NCBI RefSeq assembly: GCF_036669915.1 | Contig: NC_089316.1 | Coordinates: 26,766,388 to 26,830,387, forward strand | DNA: 64,000 nt | Reading direction: 5' to 3' | From: Pocillopora verrucosa | Lineage: Eukaryota > Cnidaria > Anthozoa > Scleractinia > Pocilloporidae | Shown: one piece after another, positions 1 through 11,735 of the stretch | How the letters are laid out: every line of letters starts with the position of its first letter | How positions within the stretch are numbered: the stretch's first letter is position 1 | Program-made: the position numbers and the translations under genes | Notes under the pieces: model-generated | What the model was told of the DNA's origin: nothing | Databases searched by the model: none | What the model saw: only the letters and a program-made list of their open reading frames with translations

Positions 1-448
1 GGCTTTGCCGAAAGAGTGAATTTTTAACGCACGTTTAACTTTTAGTTACGGCGAGTTCAAAAAAAGAATATTAATTAAAAACTGTTCTCATTATCTCACA
101 AAGGTGCTAGGTGAAAGACATTCCAACGTATACAATGCCTTAGAAATCAGAATGTTTATTGTTTCTCTGTGAAACTAAACTCTTACTGACCTTATAAGAC
201 TGAATTATAAGACTGTTTTGATCTGACCTGGTTATGTTGATTCACTGAGGTTTCTGATGAAGGTAAGAGTTGATTGTTTTCCTGAGAAAAACCTTTAAAA
301 AGGTAAAATAAAATTTGAAAGAGTTTACTTCTTGTTTCCGTTCATCGAGAGGAAACTCTGGCCAAGGCCGGTAGTGATTTGAAAGCACATGCAACGCAAC
401 CATCTCATTAAGCCTTTATGCTCTCAAAGAGAAATCTAAACCATTGTT
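1..448. other. 5' flank of FGF copy 1
   Basis: No gene recognised. Corresponds to 27744-28191. Several out-of-frame ATGs occur just before the FGF start (for example at 418), so this may be 5' UTR. In copy 2 a pyrimidine-rich acceptor (TTCTGTTTTCTCTTGCGAATTGTAG) ends just upstream at about 27729, suggesting a spliced leader exon. Confidence 0.4.
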
Positions 449-1203
449 ATGGCCTGGTTGCCGCAGTTACTGAGTCAAAATGTTGTTACTTGTTTCCAGG
501 TTTTATTGGCAAATGCGCTGAGTTGGATTTTGCTGTTGTGTGTTTCCCAGTCAAGTTTCCTTCCGTCGGAAGCGCTGCCGGTCGGAAACTCGCCGAAGGG
601 CAGTCGAAGGGAGGCGAGTGGTTTCGATGATGACTCGGATAACGTAGAACAGGCATTTATCTCACCTGAACATCAGGTGTATATGCGCCTTACGATGAAT
701 AAACCACAAATGGACAGAAACTTGCATAAAAAACCTCCGACATACGTACGGAGGGGAAAATTATTTAATCGCAATGGTTACCTTTTAAGAATTAAACGCG
801 ATGGAACCGTGGACGGGACTACGGACAGTAATTCTCCTCTAGGTAAGTGCTTCAATAAATTTTTTTGTTTTAAATAAAAAAAAACGAAGAAGTCAAGTGA
901 CCTAATTTGAATGGAAAGGTCTAGGTATAAACCGTGATACGAGTCACATGATGTGATCTTCAGACAAAAAACTCTACTCTTCAAGTACTTTTAAGGCTCG
1001 ATTTCCCGCCGCAGTTTGGGAAGTGAGCCTGCGTTCCTTCCCCGTAGAGACTCCAGAAGATCGAAAAAAGGAGTCGAGAAGGCTTTACACCCCTGTCATT
1101 TGACAAAGAACCAAACTTGCCCTACCCCTTTGGTTTTTGAGTGGGCTTTTTAGCACTCATACAGGCTTGCCGAAGCTCAACCTGATCTGACAGCAAAGTA
1201 TCA

Positions 1204-1366
1204 CGAAACACAGCGGTCAGACGCGTGTGCATGCGCGAACGTTTTAACGAATGAGGCGTACTTTCGGAACCAAGTTGTGTTTTTCGAAATTTTGCGCAGG
1301 AAATTGGCGTGCGGTCGGCCAAAATTGATCTATTTGCGCATACTCGACGTTTGACCGCTGTGTTGT
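1204..1366. mobile_element. MITE-like element E1 in FGF intron 1 (copy 1)
   Basis: About 163 bases bounded by inverted termini: CACAGCGGTCAGACG on the left and CGTTTGACCGCTGTG on the right. The right half is GC-rich (GCGCAGGAAATTGGCGTGCGG) and matches other family members at 31207-31320 and, inverted, 27056-27156. The counterpart in copy 2 is 28947-29109. No coding capacity is visible. Confidence 0.6.
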
Positions 1367-2939
1367 CTTACGATAAACAACTTTTTTTAACTATCACTAA
1401 CACATACTGAGCGGTATTCCAGGAAACTAACCTACTTTATTTTTTTCATGTTCCAACAGCTGAATTGGAGTTCCACTCAATCGGGACCGGGTTGCTAATG
1501 ATACTGGGCTTGACAAGTCAAAGATATTTATCGTTCAGTGAAAAAGGTGTCTTACACGGAATTGTAAGTAGAAATGCTCAGTTTTATGTGATTGTTAAGA
1601 GATAGGGATTTAATGGCTGCTCTTTATACCGGCCGAGAAATCTAGATTGAGTCACTAGTTTTTACTGTTGCTACTCTCTGATTGGTTGATCTTTCTCAAC
1701 CAATCACACGAAAGCTTCAAGGGCTACAGGTGAAGTAGCCCTGAGCATTTTCCCAGGTTTAACACCGTATGCGCTTCAAGTTCTCATTAGCTGACTGCTT
1801 TGATACCTATGCTGTGATTGGCCACAGCGTTGTGCTCGATACACAGGCGCAAATAGGAAAAAGGAATATTTTGCGTTCTTTTCACTCCAATTCTGCTGCT
1901 ATAAGGCTTTTAAACTTCCGCCAATTCTCCTCACACTGTTTATTTTTCTTCTAATCGAAATAGGAGGAACCGTCGCTAAACTGTGTTTTTAAGGAAATTC
2001 AGGAAGAAAACACGTACCATTCGTTCTTGTTGTACAAAAACACAAAATGGTTAGTTGGAATAAAGAAGAACGGCCGAGCAAAGGGGGCTTCCCTAACAAG
2101 AGTAGGTCAAAAATCAACGCAATTTATAGTTAAATATAATTAAAGTTATATTAATCTATTATTTAACTAACACCATCTGCAAATTCAATATAGAATTAAA
2201 AAGCCAGTACTGTTAGTCAAGTGCAAATGTTTCTGTTACGAGAAAGAAACTTGAATGAAACCTTAAATTTCACACAAAAAAATTTAGTTACAGTTTGCGA
2301 AGCAAACGCGCCTTTTATGTCCTTTCTACGTTCTTTCGGCGTTTTTCCCTTGTAGAGGAGGGAACGTGAAAAACGCAGTAATTGATGGTAGCCACGAAAC
2401 GATGATGTCGTTTCTTGGCTGCCATGAAAAGTCATAATGTATTTTCATTTTAAATTGGAGATGAAGTCTTCAAATTGTCAAATTGAATCACTCTCGTTAA
2501 GTGTTTTTGGAATTAATATATTGTGCTGGATTGTCTCAGACAGTCTTAAATATCGACCGCAGGCGGTGTTGAAAAAAACAAAATAAAAATCGGCCGATTG
2601 AAAAAAAAGTATGTTGCCAAGCAACGAATTGCAAATTTAGTTTATCAAAATACAGCCGCAGCAGAAACATTTGTATTTGCACTGACGTACTTTTTTTTGT
2701 ACCCCAATCACTTTATTTGACCGCGTTAAATACGCATGCAATACGCGTATACATTGCGTCCAACATGCATTTTAGGGCATGGTTCGTCGACTCGTAAAAC
2801 GTGAACGGACTTTTAAGGGGAAAACTTAAATGTTGTGATGAAAAAACTGTTTGGCAAATCTTCCAAGCTCCATCTGGAGAAGTATTTTTACTCAGAATAT
2901 AACCAAACTATACTTGCGGGGAAGTTTTCTTGTTTCCAG

Positions 2940-3116
2940 CTTTGGGTATGGATGCAACAGCATTTCAAAACCGAGTAGAACTGGGTTCTTTAAGTTTTAA
3001 CGCACATGCTTTTTACGGCAAGCCGCTGGCCGATAAACCTCACTGTGGTTTTTTGATCGGTGATAATGATGGTATTCTCCTAGTTTGCCTCACGAAGATG
3101 TATTGACTACGGCTGT
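2940..3116 (+). other. Candidate alternative last exon in FGF intron 2 (copy 1)
   Basis: A pyrimidine-rich tract ending in TTTCCAG precedes an open stretch of 58 codons ending in TGA at 3114. In the frame MDATAFQNRVELGSLSFNAH it faintly resembles the FGF segment around the YNTY motif. That frame joins exon 2 only if a second donor (GTAGAA, 4 bases downstream of GTAAGT) is used. With the normal donor it adds about 12 residues and stops. It is identical in copy 2 (30683-30859). It may be an alternative or decayed exon. Confidence 0.3.
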
Positions 3117-3329
3117 TATTGTCTAGTAGCTTTTCTGTGATACCAGGTATAACAGGAAGCTGTTTAGCCTCGTCAAAGTATTCCGATGCCTATCATTATT
3201 GTAAATTATGAGCGAAACACAGCGGTTGACGTTCGACCGCTGTGTTGTGACCTGTGTTGCATCGTCGGAATGTTTAATGTAGCTATTGTCGGTTTAGTGA
3301 AAAAGGTTTGTCCGGGTACGAATATATAG

Positions 3330-5943
3330 TGTCAGAATTTGGGTGTCTCCTTTTTCAGCCGAAGAGTCGCGAAACGTTATTAATTTCCTTGTAAAAGCTT
3401 GGGCGGTACAGCCCGTTAATTCAGATCTTTTTCTGCAAAATTTTGATGTTTTTCTTACTATGTAAGAACAAGTAAGCACTGATGGAGCTTTCGTAAAAAA
3501 TTCGGACATGTTAGAAATGTTATCCCAAACGGTGATAGTCTACTTATAGTTTTCTTGCGTTATTTTGTGCGTCTGCGTTAGATTAGATTAGGTTTGCATA
3601 GCTCTCTTTGGCTAAAAATATTCAACCAATCAGAGCAAGTTTACAGTATTTGTAACCAATTAGCAGCAAAGTTTTCTCTCAAGTACGTTTCATTCGTTTC
3701 CTTGCGTATTTCACCGGCTGTCGTTTTCCCGCGCTTAGCATTGGCAATACGTTTCTTCTTCATGAGGTCTCATATATTGGTCTGTTTAAGATATCAGTTG
3801 GTGATTGGTCAATGGGAAATTGCACTTAGCCTCCGTTGTTTCAAGCAGAGACATTTTTAGGTTTTCAACCGTTAACAAAAAGAGCAAGTGTTTAAGAATT
3901 GGTTACAACAACAGCTCTTTGAATTTGCCAGTCGACGAATTAAATACGCGGCGATAAGAATAAGGTTTATTAAGTCTAGATGACCTTATCATTTCGATCG
4001 CCAGATCTTGCGATATACTTTTGTTGATCAACAGAACTTTAAAATACTCTCATTTACCTCGTTAGTTACTCAAATCCTCAGTTGTCTATAACAATATTAT
4101 TTAATGACTCACGGTTCATCGTACAGAAATACATTACATTATTTATTTATCACGGTTTGCAGATACATCAGCTCGTTAGAATAACTCTTTCACTTCCACA
4201 ATTTCACCTACCTACATTTCCATCGATGTAAGTTACGAGAATTTGGTGTGAAGTCAAATCAGTTTCTTTTTGTTGATATTTTTCTTTATTCTCATCACCT
4301 GTCTGCTCAATATTGTATTGATACTGTAAGAGGAAATTAGTTCCTCGTCACTTGTAGGAGTGAAAGGGTTGGGTGGCTTTGCCAGATTGTCCTTGTAACG
4401 CGTTTCTATCGCGTTTAAGACGCGTTTCTCATGCGTTCTTGGAACACGACAAGCCTCCTATCTAGCGCGCCAGTTTATTTTTTTTCTCGAGAAATCTAAC
4501 TTAATTTTATTTTACTAAACACGATAAAGACACAAGATTTACGTAGCGGTAATTTTTGTTTCCAAATCTGTAGTTTTAATTACAAGTTAATAGTCATATA
4601 TATCATTTCAAAGGTGGAAACTTATTTCAAATAAAAGTTAAAAGTTATTGTTTATTTAATGTAAGTACCACGACGTATTAGGACTGTGAGAAGTAACAAT
4701 TTGACCCAAATAATACAGTGACAAAATTATTTAAGGAGGAATTCTCCTCAATGTACATGATCTTCAATGATCAATTGTAAATAGCCAGAGAAGATAGATA
4801 TGTTGGCAAAAAACTGTTAATGTATTTTTTAAGCAAATATTTGCAATAAAACCAAAGAAAAATCTTGAAATCTGTGTTTATGATTTCGACTTATTGGAGA
4901 GAGTCAGTGGTAAAAGAATTTTCCCAAATCTTGTACCCAGGCCTCCTACTGCCAAAAATTGAGAGCACAATTGCTAACATTGGTTGTGAAGAGGACAACT
5001 GACACAGGTTAAAAAAGAGCCTTTTTTTTTTAAACTCTCCTTAGCTCATTTATTTGTCCCCTCTAAGTAATTAAAAAAAGTTTCCCCACCACTTTTCTGT
5101 CTATTAAAAAAATTAAGTGATAGGTAGATACTGTAATTACTTGCAAAGTGCTCTGGGCACTCATAAAATGTTTGAACCTTTGGAGCTGGCACTTATCTGA
5201 GGAGGGCACTTTTTCAAACTTGGGTGCTTATTTGATCCCCACCATTTTCAGCAAGTATTAAGTTAACTTTGCAACAAAACAAGAAATAATAACAAAATGT
5301 TTAGATGTCTATACACAGGCAGTGAATTAAGAGATTGTAAGTGAGTCATGAAGTAATAATCAAAACTCCTCCTTATTTGAGGTTGGGTGCTTAATCAAAT
5401 AAACAGGGATTTCTTAAATTTGTTTCTTGAGATAATTTTCAAGATGATTTTTAAATATCTGACATAATGCATCCTGCAATTCCAAGCTCCAACATTTCCT
5501 CTCCCTCCCCTCCCCCAAGCAATGCTTTGGGCATTTGAACTTTTGACCATAAATTTATTCGAATATCTCCCCCCCCCCCCCCCTCAGGGTAAAGCTTGTG
5601 TTTCAATGCCCGAGCCAATTTTTTTGTACAAGGCCATATCAGTGACAGTGACCTTCTACACATTGACAAAGTGTTGAAACCCAGACCTTGTAGACCGTTT
5701 CTTCTGAGCCATTCACTTGCAAAATGAAACTATTTACCTTGAACACCTCAACATTTAAAGATTCAATTATTGCATTCTACTTGTATTCCCACCCCACCCC
5801 AGCAGGGCAAGGTTCAGATTTCCCACCCCCCTAGGCACAGACCATGGTCAAATGCTGGTGAGTTACCCAAGGCAGGGGGGATGTTGAAGCTTTAAGTTTG
5901 TTGGGAAGTAAAGTAAATATATCCAGTAATTGCTCTCTGGATG
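3330..5943. other. Intergenic between FGF and PDCL3, copy 1
   Basis: Convergent gene ends. It holds the MITE-family member 4184-4368, a poly-C run near 5570 and AT-rich DNA. No coding sequence recognised. Confidence 0.6.
4184..4368. mobile_element. Diverged member of the same MITE family
   Basis: Ends ACTCTTTCACTTCC and GGAGTGAAAGGGTT. The interior shares TTGATATTTTTCTTTATTCTCATCACCTG-like sequence (two separate matching blocks) and AATATTGTATTGATACTGTAAG with 7862-8061. The copy-2 counterpart is at about 32265-32449. Confidence 0.65.
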
Positions 5944-6238
5944 CTATTCATCATCATCATCACTATCTGAATCCTTAGCGTTCATCTGTTGCAAAGAACT
6001 TGTCATAACATCATGAACTTTATTCTTTTTACGTGGATCCTCTTCTAAGTCTGTTTTTACTGCCCCAGCTTCAGCCAACATCCATTCCAATTCTATAAAT
6101 ATAGAGTATAGAGATATGGCACCAATATTAATCACTAAACAAGAAATAAATATGGAACATAAATTGATTTGTTTATAGTTGTGCCATCATGACTGGAGAC
6201 ATTTAGGATTGTAATATGCCCTTTGACCTAAGAGTGAC

Positions 6239-6402
6239 TAGCATCTAATTTCTCCATATAATGTCAGCTCTGAATCACACACTTAGGTCACAAGAATAAC
6301 AAATCTCTTGATTGTTACACAAATTCTCCTCATCACAACCTAAAGAAATGTATAGAGAGCAGTAAAGAGAATACTGATACTGATGTGAGGGTGTAAAGAG
6401 TT
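6239..6402. repeat. Dispersed repeat R2, PDCL3 intron 3 (copy 1)
   Basis: Contains TGAATCACACACTTAGGTCA, AACAAATCTCTTGATT, GTATAGAGAGCAGT and GATGTGAGGGTGTAAAG. It matches 58926-59102 in the convertase gene and 34317-34484 in copy 2. A noncoding interspersed element of about 165 bases. Confidence 0.65.
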
Positions 6403-6846
6403 AAAAAAAAAAAAAAACCAATAGCTCAGAGCACTGAAATTTAAAGAGAGACTACTGCACAGTACCAGAGAATTCAGTTATCATCAGATCTCTGCCTCTC
6501 TCTTTTTATTCAATACAACTTACCTTCAATCTTAAGATTCATTCCTCCAAATGCAAAAGGTCCTACAAACTGTTTCTTCATGTCCTCTTCGCAGTAGATA
6601 AATATCGTTGGAAGATGTCTGTCAGGATAGTTTGGTATACATGTTGTTGATACACTCTTTAAAATTTTGTGGTTGGAAACTTCTCAGCCAGGCGCGTGAG
6701 GAACTGATTTACTAGTGTACATAATGGAACACTTTGCTAGGTTAAGGAAGATATGACTGTTAAATGCATGTTTTGTAAAAAATAATAATCATATTTTTTT
6801 AATCTCAAGACATGTTCAGCAGTCCCAGACTTGATTTTCAGCTGAC

Positions 6847-7056
6847 CCTTTAATTCACAAGATCTGTTTGTTAATTCTCCTGTCTATCTGCCACCCATTT
6901 CCTTGTCAATGAGTTCTGAGAATTTGGTGCTGGATCAAGATAACAACCTCTACCTGATGAGTTTGAGTATTCTTATTACCTGCTTGCTGGATAATGTAGG
7001 GATATTATAGAGAGAAGTTACAAGTTAATCACTTTTGGGACTTAAAGATTTCAGTT
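6847..7056. mobile_element. Degenerate member of the same MITE family in PDCL3 intron 2
   Basis: Shares TTAATTCTCCT, GAGAATTTGGTGCTGGATCAA, TATTCTTATTACCTG and a right end TTTTGGGACTTAAAG with the family. The termini are eroded. The copy-2 counterpart is at about 34928-35133. Confidence 0.55.
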
Positions 7057-7861
7057 TATCTTTCTTACAAGTAAAAGGTTGCTTCTTTTGAGAGGAAACG
7101 ATAACATTTCTACCATGGTTATTTTTTAAAATATGGATGTTTAAGGGAAAAACATTTTAATGTTAATTGCTTTCTTATACTTGTAACATTGTATTCCATG
7201 ATAGACGCAAGGTGCTCCATGCTAGTCCACAAATATTCCATGGTAGATGCAAGCTTTTTTTTTCAATCCTCTACACCCTAATATCATAATGCATATTCTC
7301 CACACTGTTCTCTATACATTTCCTAAGGTGTTGACAAGGAGAATTTGTTTAACAATCAAGGGCTTTTTGGTTGTTGATCATTTTTTCTATTCTCATGACC
7401 TTACTGTGTGATTCAAAGGTGATACTGTGAAGAGAAAATTTCTATGCAAGTCATTCTTAAGGATCAAAGAGAGACTGACCTTATTTATTACAAATTGACA
7501 CATGTGGATCACAAAAGGATACCCAGGTTTGTAGAGATGAAGAACAACCCAGATTCCTTTGCCAGCTTTATTGACTTCGTCCACATTAGTCCTGGGCAGA
7601 AATCTCTCTAACATCACCAAATTTGGATGCCTTCTGAAATTTCTGTATTTCTGCCAATCTTTGTTGTCTTCAAATAAACCAAATTAAATAAATAAAAATA
7701 AAAAACCATAATACTCAAATGTAGAGAAATGGTGACTCCCTCTAAGAAGATGTACAGGTGAAAGAATAATCCTAGATACCATTCAGTGCCCTGTGTCTCT
7801 GGAGTTTTAATGAAAATGTTTATAGGATTTTGTATCCAAAGAACAAGATGCTTAAATTAAT

Positions 7862-8061
7862 CCTTTAACTCCCAGATCAAATTTGTAATTCTCCTTACTG
7901 TCAATCATACAAGTCTTTTAATGTTCGTTCAGAGAATTTAGTATTGGATCAACTAATTATCCCCAAACTGATATTTTTCTTATTCTCGTTACTTATCTGG
8001 TTGATATTGTATTGATATTGAAAGGAGAAATTCTGTCTTGGTCACTTGTGGGAGTTAAAGG
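7862..8061. mobile_element. MITE-like element, CTTTAACTCCCA termini (copy 1)
   Basis: Exactly inverted 13-base termini, CCTTTAACTCCCA at 7862 and TGGGAGTTAAAGG at 8049, with a second inverted pair just inside (AATTCTCCTT and AAGGAGAAATT). Lies in PDCL3 intron 1. The same family recurs at 4184-4368, 6847-7056 and 11530-11735. Confidence 0.8.
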
Positions 8062-10185
8062 GTTTAGAATGATTTAAGGTCATACCTATGAATCTAACAA
8101 GAAAAAGAGTCGCAGTCACTTTAAACAATACAGTCTGTCCCAAAGATGTACCACAAGGACTCATCTCTACATGCCACCTAGGGTATCCTTCAAACTGGTA
8201 GAGTGCCTCCACTTTCACAAGAGAGGGGTGGGTGAGAAACACCAATGACTAGTTTGTTCTCTTACATGCATATCAGTTATATAAACCTCAGAGATTAACA
8301 CAGATTATAACAATGGATAGAAGAAAAAGGTGAAAATTCAATAGGCAAACAGTCAAACAGGGAGTCTGTAGTCAAACCAGTCTTAGGACTAACTTTGAAC
8401 CATTCTGATAATAAAACTCACTTTACAACATCAAGAATTTCAATACACTGTTTAAGATATTTATTAGGTAAAAGCTGGTTTTCACATGTAGGGAAATCCT
8501 AGATGATTGGTAATTTCACTATTTCCCAACTATTGCAGATTTTGTGGATGTAAATTGGGAGAGTACCAGATGTTTGTCTTGGTAGATTATAGACACCACT
8601 TCAACACTTCATTTGTGACTCATGAGCAGTGGAGCCAAGCAATATAAGGAAATTGGTAACAAGGTAAAATTATCACCAATGTCCCCAACAGTAAAAGTAT
8701 GAGTTTTTCTTATCTTCAATAATCTCTGATCATTGCAGAAATCTGGGACACGCAGAGAAAATATAAGTACCTTAGAGGTTCTGAAAATTGTCGCTCACTT
8801 TGTTCAGAAGATTGTTTTAAAATTCTGGACTCTGCTTCCACAAGCTTCCAATTGAAAATTAAGGAAGCCATGCACATCCTTTGGGCGCAGCCGTCTTTAA
8901 ATTTGCAGGTCAAACACTGATCTTAATTTATCCCTTTCAAACTAATCAGTCTCCCTTAGAATAAATAGTTTCACTTTTTTTTTGGTTTTTTTAATTATTC
9001 TTGTTAACATCTTTATTATACTATTTATTGCATAATTTCATTTTGTTTCTCATTAAAAAACTGACAATGGATGATGCTTCTCTGAAACATGTACTGTTTT
9101 CATTAAAAATTATAAAACAAATGAATTTCAAAAGCATTGTGTGGTTCATCACAGCGATAATATAATATGTAATAAATACATATAAATGCCTCTGATTTTG
9201 AACCATCTCAGAAAGTCAGGGATGTCTTCCATTCCAAAACTTCCTTAGTCTGAAAACTCTGAGACAGGTCGGGAATGGTGAAATTTCTAACCATCTAGGG
9301 TTTTCTTGACATATGAAAAACCAGGTAACGTCAGGTAAGAGTAAAAAAAAAAGTTCTTTTGTTGACTGAACTGACAATTGGCATGTATCTGTCTTTAACT
9401 CCTTAACACAAGGTATTTTTATTTTGAATCAGCTAAGGTTTACCATTTTCATACTTTAAGTTTTCATTGCCTTATATGGTAAAAGCAAGATTGTCATTGA
9501 CAGCAATAGCTTTCACGTCCACTTCATGCCGAAATAAGAAAATAAAATCCGTACACAAAAAATTTCCTACCTATACTGTAGCAAAACACGTTCATCTTCC
9601 TCATCGTCCAGTTCCTCTAGTTCCTCTAAAGTCATATCTTCATACGCTTTCACTACATTTCCTGTTTTCTGTTGGACAGTTTCTTCTACAAGATCGATAA
9701 GTTGATCTTCACTAACTTCTTTTCGGGTAAAATTCCGTGTCGACGTAAGGCATCGTTCCATTGGGTATCCTCGCTGGGGTTTTGCATTTCTTAGTGTGTT
9801 AACTTTGATTTGGTTACCAATTATCGGGTGTTAAAAGTGAAAGAATTTGCTTCAACCCTCTGCTAACTTTACAATAACTTTACGATCATTGAAAGATTGG
9901 TAAATGGTCAGCAGCTTATATTTCCAAATATTGCTTTGTTTGTGTAAGTTTCACCAGGTATCTTGAACAACACAAACATCTTGAGCTAATTTTTCCCCAC
10001 TGAGATTATATTTTTCTTAAAAAATATACCATTTTCGATTTCCGAATTTGATTCGAACTTTTTGTATTTATCGAGTCTTGACAGGATAGAAACAAAATCG
10101 TAGAAAAGTGGGTAATATTCTAAAGAAACCTTTGTGCACGCCGAGATAATTTGGTTTAATAAAATAAGTTTATAATGTAAATAGT

Positions 10186-10430
10186 TTCTGAAGCTGACGT
10201 CTTCAGCGTCAGCCTTTCGCCAGCTTGAGCGAATTATGACAAGTTCTATCTACAAATATTACGCTATCAACATTGTTGATCTTAGCAGCATGCAGGACGG
10301 GTGTCATATGAACTTCGCTAACCGTGGAGTCTATGTGGCTCAGTGGTAAAGCATCGGAGCGCGGAATCCGAAGGTTTGAGGTTCGATTCGTCATGGGAAC
10401 TCAGAATTTTTTCCTTGTCCCACGCTTGTG
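10186..10430 (+). mobile_element. tRNA-derived SINE-like element (copy 1)
   Basis: A tRNA-like region at 10326-10408 has an A-box (TGGCTCAGTGGTAAAGC), a possible anticodon stem CGGA/TCCG and a B-box (GGTTCGATTCG), the internal pol III promoter pair. The acceptor stem pairs poorly and the anticodon loop has 8 bases, so it is not a functional tRNA. The body extends upstream (GAAGCTGACGTCTTCAGC) and downstream to CCCACGCTTGTG. A related leading segment occurs at 22990. Confidence 0.6.
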
Positions 10431-11529
10431 AAAAAACGAAAAAAAATCGATGTCAATGTATGAAAAGTTTATGAAGATGGAGCTACGTTATTAGTAGGAC
10501 TGCTTGGTAACTTGTCTAACATTAGAAATACAAGAATGATAAGTTGAATGAAATCTGAATGGGATTTAAGGGTGCCGATTTGAAAGATTAATTTTTTTTT
10601 CTAGAGTTCTGTATCTTTTCAAACTGCCTAAACATGAAGAAAGGCCTCAGAAACCACGTCTAGCCTAGAATGATACGAGAGATCAAAGTGTCTAGCAAAA
10701 TAAAGTGAATATGCAGTTTTCCTTCTAAAACTAGGAGACATACCAAATACACGATCATTCGCTTGAAGTTATTTCTAACAAAAGATTGCAAAGTGATTAT
10801 ATGGCATTCGGGGGCCATCCTATATGACGCTACTGAAATTAATTGCGTTCTTTTAAACTTCTAGAGGATGGAAGGTTCACTCGATTCCAGTACTCTAACG
10901 GGCGTACATCAGTGTACGTGTTTGTCGGTGATGGGCTGTGAACCTTAATGAAAATCATTTCCGTTAGCAAACAGAATTAGAGGTTGCTAAACGTGGGCGT
11001 GTTGCTGCCTGTTGCATTTCTTTTTTTTTTTTTTTATTTTTATGTTTAAATTCATATAAGCTTTCGTGGGCTTATCAGATTTACAATTGACGTCATTGTA
11101 TCCGGCAAAGATCTATGTACTATACCGGAAGTAAAGAAAAAAGCCGGTCTTCAATCACTAGATAAATGCTGTAATTCCTCAGGTCACACGATTACAAAGA
11201 AACATTCTTTTCATTTTATGTTCTGACCGGTCACCTATGATAAGGAGATTTTTAACGAATTAGTAATGACTACTTTTCCCAACACGTGCCGATGGGGAAA
11301 TGTATAAATCATTGCGTAGAAGAACAACCACTTTCAAGTCTGAGAATCTAGCCTAGAACATTGAAGGAAAAGTGTCGTCGCAGCAACAGTAAGATGTTAT
11401 GACGAAAATGTGCATGCGCACGTGTAAGGAATGTGCTGGCCTTTACGCATGCGCATGCGCATGCGGCAGAGGAATGATTCTCTATAAAGAAGCAACAGCA
11501 ACCCTCGCTTGCAATAAAGATAAACCTAA

Positions 11530-11735
11530 ATCCTTTAACTTCCACAGGTGATTAACATGCGAATTCTCTCTATAATATCCATACTATATCCAGCAAACAG
11601 GTGATGAGAATACTCTAATTTATCAGGTAGACGTTGTTATCGTGATTTAACTCCAAATTCTCGTAACAAATTTAAAAGGAATTGTTAGTTAAGGAGGGAG
11701 AATTACCAATCAGATCGTTGTAGTTTAAAGGTTTA
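11530..11735 (-). mobile_element. Degenerate MITE-family member, inverted
   Basis: In reverse orientation, TAATTCTCCCTCC, GAGAATTTGGAGTTAAATCA and TATTCTCATCACCTG recall 7862-8061. Termini are poor. The copy-2 counterpart is at about 39627-39832. Confidence 0.5.

Larger units (their letters stand above)
449..3329 (+). pseudogene. FGF-family growth factor, copy 1, last exon disrupted
   Basis: Exons are 449-842, 1460-1563 (104 bp, the classic length of the middle FGF exon) and 3168-3329. Exons 1 and 2 encode a signal peptide and the first two thirds of a beta-trefoil (NRNGYLLRIKRDGTVDG, then FHSIGTG and SQRYLSFSEKG). The last exon follows the intact copy for 20 codons (through NTAV). A 329-base deletion then replaces the C-terminal core and basic segment with an unrelated cysteine-rich tail ending at TAG 3327-3329. 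Donors are GTAAGT at 843 and 1564; the last acceptor is TTTAG before 3168. One residue before the exon 2-3 junction also differs (His here, Gln in copy 2). The protein would lack the final strands of the trefoil and is probably non-functional. It may be a null allele rather than a second gene. Confidence 0.75.
5944..9787 (-). pseudogene. PDCL3: PDCL3-like phosducin-family gene, copy 1, three frameshifts
   Basis: Exons in reading order are 9571-9787, 7523-7667, 6524-6731 and 5944-6092. Splice sites and protein match the intact copy at 34016-37876, but three exons have a single-base length change: -1 in a T run in exon 1 (near 9720), +1 in exon 2 (near 7592) and -1 in an A run in exon 3 (near 6662). 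The last creates an immediate TAA. The tail-coding GAT repeat is two units shorter than in copy 2. Two of the three lesions lie in homopolymers, the usual place for long-read consensus errors, so this may be an unpolished good allele rather than a true pseudogene. Confidence 0.8.

Noticed and set aside
8716..8913. Minus-strand open frame in PDCL3 intron 1 as a PDCL3 exon
   Set aside because: PDCL3 exons 1 and 2 join directly in the conserved YR-QQRLAE context, so no exon is missing there.
10326..10408. Functional tRNA gene
   Set aside because: A- and B-boxes are present, but the acceptor stem is mismatched and the anticodon loop has 8 bases; it sits in a SINE-like repeat.
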